From: Denitromonas iodatirespirans
GTDB lineage: Bacteria > Pseudomonadota > Gammaproteobacteria > Burkholderiales > Rhodocyclaceae
DNA: 64,000 nt
NCBI RefSeq assembly: GCF_018524365.1
Contig: NZ_JAEKFT010000010.1
Span: forward strand, 62,001 to 126,000
Direction of reading: 5' to 3'
Part shown: in pieces, positions 60,687-64,000 of the stretch
How the letters are laid out: each line of letters opens with the position of its first letter
Position numbering within the stretch: position 1 is the first letter of the stretch
Program-made: the position numbers and the translations under genes
Notes under the pieces: generated by a model
The model's database searches: none
Seen by the model: the letters and a program-made list of their open reading frames with translations, nothing else
What the model was told of the DNA's origin: nothing

Positions 60687-61267
60687 AAGAGCGCCCCATC
60701 CTCATGAGCGCACAGATGGTGCGCGCGATCCTAGACGGAACGAAGACGCAGACACGTCGTGCCTTGAAGGATCAACCCGTCGAGCTTCCCGACTACAACC
60801 GTGGCAGCCTTTCGATAAACATCGGCGGCGGCCGATACACGGCATGGAGCGACCGATTCCCGCCAGTTCCATGCCCCTACGGCAAACCAGGCGCCCGGCT
60901 GTGGGTACGCGAGACGTTCTTCGACACGGCCCCCTTCGAAACCGCACCTATTTTCGCAGGCAGGTCGTCACGGTATGCCTACCGAGCAGACGACGAATTC
61001 ATCGGGTGTCACCGGTGGAAGCCGTCCATTCACATGCCACGCGCGGCCTGCCGAATCCTGCTGGAGATCACCGCGGTCCGCGTCGAGCGGCTGAAGGACA
61101 TCACGGTCAGCGATGCGATGGCCGAGGGATACGACGGCAGTATCGATGATCCGCTCGATCCGTCGATCCAGTGGTATTCGGCGCTGTGGGAGCAGATCAA
61201 CGGCCCCTGCAGCTGGGACGCCAACCCGTGGGTGTGGGTGATCGAGTTCAGGAGGGTGCAGCCATGA
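60683..61267 (+). CDS. ASCH-like morphogenetic/RNA-binding domain protein
   Basis: 194 residues. ERPILMSAQMVRAILDGTKTQTRR is the typical start of phage ASCH-type proteins, followed by CPYGKPGARLWVRETF and IHMPRAACRILLEITAVRVERLKDIT. These domains resemble RNA-modification or RNA-binding folds. Overlaps neighbours by 4 bases on each side. Confidence 0.82.
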   Translation: MKERPILMSAQMVRAILDGTKTQTRRALKDQPVELPDYNRGSLSINIGGGRYTAWSDRFPPVPCPYGKPGARLWVRETFFDTAPFETAPIFAGRSSRYAYRADDEFIGCHRWKPSIHMPRAACRILLEITAVRVERLKDITVSDAMAEGYDGSIDDPLDPSIQWYSALWEQINGPCSWDANPWVWVIEFRRVQP

Positions 61268-61488
61268 TCGCCCCGACCGAAGCCGATCAGGCGGCAGAAA
61301 TGATGCTGGCCACCTACTGCCGCGCCTGCGGCGTGACATCACCCGACGACGTGCGCAAGGCCGGCGAAATGATGATCAGCAAGGCCGCGCGCGCGATCGA
61401 GAAATACAACGGCGCGCACGTGGCCGTGGCAGTCCTGAAGCGCACCACCCTGAATCTGATGCCGGTAGAAGGAGGCGCAGCATCATGA
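61264..61488 (+). CDS. Small hypothetical early protein
   Basis: 74 residues, helical, one CRACG motif. Overlaps the ASCH-like gene by 4 bases. Function unknown. Confidence 0.62.
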   Translation: MIAPTEADQAAEMMLATYCRACGVTSPDDVRKAGEMMISKAARAIEKYNGAHVAVAVLKRTTLNLMPVEGGAAS

Positions 61489-61919
61489 CCCGACGCAAAC
61501 GCAAGCCGCGGCCGTGCGCCGCACCCACCATGGTGCTGATCCAGATCACCCACCTCGAGCTGCATGAGCGCCTGAGCGTGCAGGCCTTCGTGGGCGGCTG
61601 GGCGAACACCGAGCACTTCGACAACCTGGCCGACTGCCACGACCTGCTCAACCTGGCCGCCGCCGACAAGCGCGACCAGGCCACGCTGGCCGTGTGCGAC
61701 ATCTCCGGCATCGCCCTGTTCAACATCAAGGATCGCTACGCCGAGACCGGCCGCTTCGGCGTCACCGGCGAGGAACACAAGGCGCTCGAGCTGCTGGCCG
61801 ACACCAGCAAAGACTTCTGGTCGCGGCAGGCGGGCACGTTCTTCCACCAGACCTATCTGGCACTCAAGCGGCTCCGCGCGCTGCAGAAGGAGCGGCGGGC
61901 ACAGGAGATGGCGGCATGA
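61485..61919 (+). CDS. Hypothetical early protein
   Basis: 144 residues. Basic N-terminus, then HLELHERLSVQAFVGGWANTEHFDNLADCHDLLNLAAAD and a long C-terminal helix. Resembles host-inhibition type small phage proteins only in size; no family recognised. Confidence 0.65.
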   Translation: MTRRKRKPRPCAAPTMVLIQITHLELHERLSVQAFVGGWANTEHFDNLADCHDLLNLAAADKRDQATLAVCDISGIALFNIKDRYAETGRFGVTGEEHKALELLADTSKDFWSRQAGTFFHQTYLALKRLRALQKERRAQEMAA

Positions 61920-62128
61920 GCGCGCACAAGAACCACCGCCGCCCAAGCCCTCCGCCGTGCGCCCGGTTTGCCGTGGTCCTACACCCAGGCACCTTGTTCG
62001 AGACCGTGGACGTCTATGCGCTCACGCTCAAGGACGCGCTCGCATGGGCCGCAGACACGCGGGAGCCGGGGGTCGAAGTCGATGTGATGCGGGTCACGTC
62101 GAACGGCTCGCTGACGACAGAGATCTGA
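61916..62128 (+). CDS. Small hypothetical early protein
   Basis: 70 residues; basic Pro-rich start and a beta-alpha-beta-like rest (FAVVLHPGTLFETVDVYALTLKDALAWAADT). Function unknown. Confidence 0.6.
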   Translation: MSAHKNHRRPSPPPCARFAVVLHPGTLFETVDVYALTLKDALAWAADTREPGVEVDVMRVTSNGSLTTEI

Positions 62129-62133
62129 CTACG

Positions 62134-62307
62134 ATGAACGATCACGACCGCCGCGCCGCCCGCTCCGACCTCATCCGCTGGCTTGCCGAGCAGCTGGTGG
62201 ACGACGCGCTTGCAGAGCGGCGGCTGGATACACAGAATCAAGCACATGACAAACGCAGCCATCTACGCCCGGTTCTCAACCGACCGGCAGAACGATCGAT
62301 CCCTTGA
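62134..62307 (+). CDS. Small hypothetical protein overlapping the integrase start
   Basis: 57 residues with two acidic-basic helices at the start (DRRAARSDLIRWLAEQLVDDALAERRLD). The end overlaps the integrase gene by 62 bases, so translation may be coupled. Confidence 0.55.
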   Translation: MNDHDRRAARSDLIRWLAEQLVDDALAERRLDTQNQAHDKRSHLRPVLNRPAERSIP

Positions 62308-63826
62308 CGATCAGGCGCGGGTCGCCCAGGCCCGCGCCGACCTGCTCGACCTCACCGTTACCACCATCCACCGCGACGATGCCGTATCTGGATCGACGCC
62401 GGTGGCCGCCCGCCCGGGCGGCGCGCGTCTGCTGGCCGATGCCATGGCCGGGCGCTTCGAGGTGCTGATCATGGAGGGGCTGGATCGCCTCTCGCGCGAC
62501 CAGGTGGAACAGGAACGCACCGTGCGCCGGTTGGAGCACCGAGGCATCCGCATTATCGGCGTGGCCGACGGCTACGACTCGGAGGCGGCCGGGCGCAAGA
62601 TCCACCGCACCATGCGCGGGCTGATCAACGAAATCTACCTGGACGACCTGCGGGAGAAGACGCACCGCGGCCTCGCTGGCCAGCTCGCGCGCGGCGGCCA
62701 CGCCGGCGGGCGGGCCTACGGCTACCGCAGCGTGCGCGATGGCGACATCAGCCGCCTCGAGGTGGTGCCCGAGCAAGCCGAGGTGATCCGCTGGATCTAC
62801 ACCCGCTATGCCGAGGGCTGGAGCTGCCAGCGCGTGGCGGCCGATCTGAACGCGCGCGGCGTGAAAAGCGGCTTCGGCGGCACCTGGGCGGTGTCGGCGC
62901 TGTATGGCTCGCCGAACAAGGGCAGCGGCGTGCTCAACAACGAGCTCTACATCGGACGGCTGATCTGGAACCGCAGCCAGTACGTGAAAGACCCGGACAC
63001 CGGCAAGCGGACGCGCATCGACCGCCCGCGCGACGAGTGGCACATCGAGGAGCGCCCGGAGCTTCAAATCGTGTCGCACTCGCTGTGGCTGGCCGTGCGC
63101 GAGCGCATGGCGCGTCCGACGCGTCAGGGCGGCAACGCCGGCAAGGGCGCCCGACCGCGATCGCTGTTTGGCGGACTGCTCAAGTGCGGGATCTGCGGCG
63201 GCGCCGTGGTGGCCACCAGCGGGCGTCACTACGGCTGCGCCGCCAGAAAGGACCGCGGCCCGGCCGTGTGCGCCGGCGTGCAGGCCAACCGCCAGAAGGT
63301 CGACCAGCGCCTGCTCTACGCCATCCGCGAGGAACTGCTGAGCCCGTCCGCCATCGCCGAGCTGCAGGAAACGGTAAAAGAAGTGCTCGCCGCCCGCCGG
63401 CGCGAGGCGGCCGAACTGGCCCAGGCCGCCCGGGCCCGCATCGCCGAGCTGGATAGCGAGATTGCCCGCCTGGTGGATGCCGTGGCCACGGTGGGGATAT
63501 CCCCCGCCCTGACGGCCCGCCTGCAGCAGGCAGAGGCCGAGCGTGAGCGCGTGACAGCAGAGCAGGATTCCAACGTGCCCGGCGGCGCCGTGATCGACGC
63601 GCTGCAGCGCTACCGCAAGCTGCTGGCCGACCTCGAACAGTCCCTGAGCACAGACACCGACCGCGCCCGCGAGATCCTGCGCCGCATGATCGCCCCGGCC
63701 GAGATGGTCGCGCGCGAAGGGCAAGTGTTCGTGGAAATAGAGACAGGCCGAGCAGCAATCGCTGTCGGCCTGTCTCTGGGATTGGTTGCGGGGGCAGGAC
63801 TTGAACCTGCGACCTTCGGGTTATGA
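62246..63826 (+). CDS. int: Large serine recombinase (prophage integrase)
   Basis: 526 residues from the ATG at 62246, where the catalytic domain begins (AAIYARFSTDRQ, nucleophile Ser11). Resolvase domain about 4-150 (LIMEGLDRLSRDQ), recombinase domain about 160-265 (GGRAYGYRSV ... VPEQAEVIRWIYTRYAEG), zinc ribbon about 310-340 (CGICGGAVVATSGRHYGCAA), coiled coil and C-terminal part. The last 14 codons lie in the attachment core and the antisense of the tRNA gene (ending GLEPATFGL). Adjacent to attR, so it is the probable integrase. Confidence 0.93.
   Translation: MTNAAIYARFSTDRQNDRSLDDQARVAQARADLLDLTVTTIHRDDAVSGSTPVAARPGGARLLADAMAGRFEVLIMEGLDRLSRDQVEQERTVRRLEHRGIRIIGVADGYDSEAAGRKIHRTMRGLINEIYLDDLREKTHRGLAGQLARGGHAGGRAYGYRSVRDGDISRLEVVPEQAEVIRWIYTRYAEGWSCQRVAADLNARGVKSGFGGTWAVSALYGSPNKGSGVLNNELYIGRLIWNRSQYVKDPDTGKRTRIDRPRDEWHIEERPELQIVSHSLWLAVRERMARPTRQGGNAGKGARPRSLFGGLLKCGICGGAVVATSGRHYGCAARKDRGPAVCAGVQANRQKVDQRLLYAIREELLSPSAIAELQETVKEVLAARRREAAELAQAARARIAELDSEIARLVDAVATVGISPALTARLQQAEAERERVTAEQDSNVPGGAVIDALQRYRKLLADLEQSLSTDTDRAREILRRMIAPAEMVAREGQVFVEIETGRAAIAVGLSLGLVAGAGLEPATFGL
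63782..63796. repeat. Right attachment site core (attR)
   Basis: TTGGTTGCGGGGGCA, identical to 24127-24141. It is the reverse complement of the acceptor end of tRNA-fMet with CCA plus one base. Confidence 0.85.
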
Positions 63827-63858
63827 GCCCGACGAGCTGCCAACTGCTCCACCCCGCG
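63783..63858 (-). tRNA. tRNA-fMet (CAT), initiator
   Basis: 76 bases with encoded CCA. Initiator hallmarks: unpaired C1-A72 and three G-C pairs in the anticodon stem (GGGCTCATAACCC). The gene is complete because the phage core restores its 3' end. Its original terminator is now at 24088-24119. Confidence 0.95.
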
Positions 63859-63918
63859 TCAGAGAAACGAGACTTTAGACCATTACAGATGTTTCGTCAA
63901 GGATCCAAAGCATAAATC

Positions 63919-63994
63919 TGGTGCCGGTTGCAGGAGTCGAACCCGCGACCTACCGCTTACAAGGCGGTTGCTCTACCAACTGAGCTAAACCGGC
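63919..63994 (-). tRNA. tRNA-Thr (TGT)
   Basis: 76 bases with encoded CCA. Acceptor GCCGGTT / AACCGGC, anticodon arm ACCGC-CTTGTAA-GCGGT with anticodon TGT, T-arm GCGGGTTCGACTCCTGC. Host gene upstream of tRNA-fMet in the same direction. Confidence 0.93.
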
Positions 63995-64000
63995 AGGGCG

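Larger units (their letters stand above)
24127..63796. mobile_element. P2-like prophage integrated in tRNA-fMet by a serine integrase
   Basis: About 39.7 kb bounded by the 15-bp direct repeats. Head and tail genes follow the P2 order (Q P / O N M L X, lysis, R S V W J I H G, FI FII E/E' T U D). Replication and integration modules are not P2-type: a primase-helicase replaces gpA, and a large serine recombinase lies next to the right site. All expected structural genes are open and full length, so the prophage looks intact and possibly inducible. Departures from P2 are the PagL-like gene, a C1q/glycosidase/tyrosine recombinase insert before E, and a leftward accessory operon after D. Confidence 0.93.

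Noticed and set aside
24127-63796. CRISPR array or insertion sequence inside the prophage
   Set aside because: I found no regularly spaced repeats with unique spacers and no transposase gene or terminal inverted repeats. The GGTAAC repeats are too short and irregular.

Overview
The window is high-GC DNA from a betaproteobacterium. The trimeric porin, the abundant tripartite tricarboxylate (TTT) transport genes and the P2-type prophage fit a Rhodocyclales organism such as Thauera, Azoarcus or Aromatoleum. That placement is an inference from gene content, not a database match. Positions 1-24126 and 63797-64000 are host chromosome. A prophage of about 39.7 kb fills 24127-63796.

Host part. The 3' end of a glutamine-synthetase-family gene and a porin come first. 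A long leftward block (23011 to 4035) follows. It contains an MFS exporter, three TctC-type solute-binding proteins, one TctB/TctA membrane pair, an ADP-forming acyl-CoA ligase, an enoyl-CoA hydratase, two alpha/beta hydrolases, a hydratase/3-hydroxyacyl-CoA dehydrogenase fusion, an MmgE/PrpD protein and a PcaF-like thiolase, and ends with TerC, two Usp proteins and a chemoreceptor. Together these look like uptake, CoA activation and beta-oxidation-type degradation of a carboxylic acid that I cannot name. A divergent IclR-family regulator (23169-23960) is the likely controller. A palindrome of the form TTCCA-N5-TGRAA lies upstream of all three tctC genes and in the iclR/MFS gap. Two tctC genes are nearly identical and flank 15.5 kb of the cluster as direct repeats.

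Prophage. The element sits in the 3' end of the initiator tRNA gene, with a 15-bp core at 24127-24141 and 63782-63796. From left to right it holds: an int terminator that only works in the circular form, an array of AAGGTAAC-like repeats, a cos candidate, a com-dam pair, P2-order head genes (Q, P leftward; O, N, M, L, X rightward), lysis genes (two holins, muramidase, Rz/Rz1), tail genes (R, S, V, W, J, I, H, G, FI, FII, E/E', T, U, D), a leftward accessory operon (secreted nuclease, Cys-repeat protein, membrane protein, small protein, SRAP protein), an immunity region (XRE repressor, ribbon-helix-helix protein, CII-like, Ogr-like), a primase-helicase, a string of small early genes including DUF550, DUF4406 and ASCH-like proteins, and a large serine integrase next to the right attachment site.

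Most unusual points. (1) The serine integrase uses a tRNA 3' end, and integration swaps its own C-terminus and removes its terminator. (2) A PagL-like lipid A deacylase lies between the tail-fibre genes and the sheath gene. (3) A second receptor-binding cassette (C1q-like fibre, GH-A clan glycosidase and an intact tyrosine recombinase) is inserted between the tail-tube gene and gene E. (4) Identical (CG)6 tracts lie just upstream of several late transcription units. (5) The accessory operon behind gene D has no recognisable system assignment.
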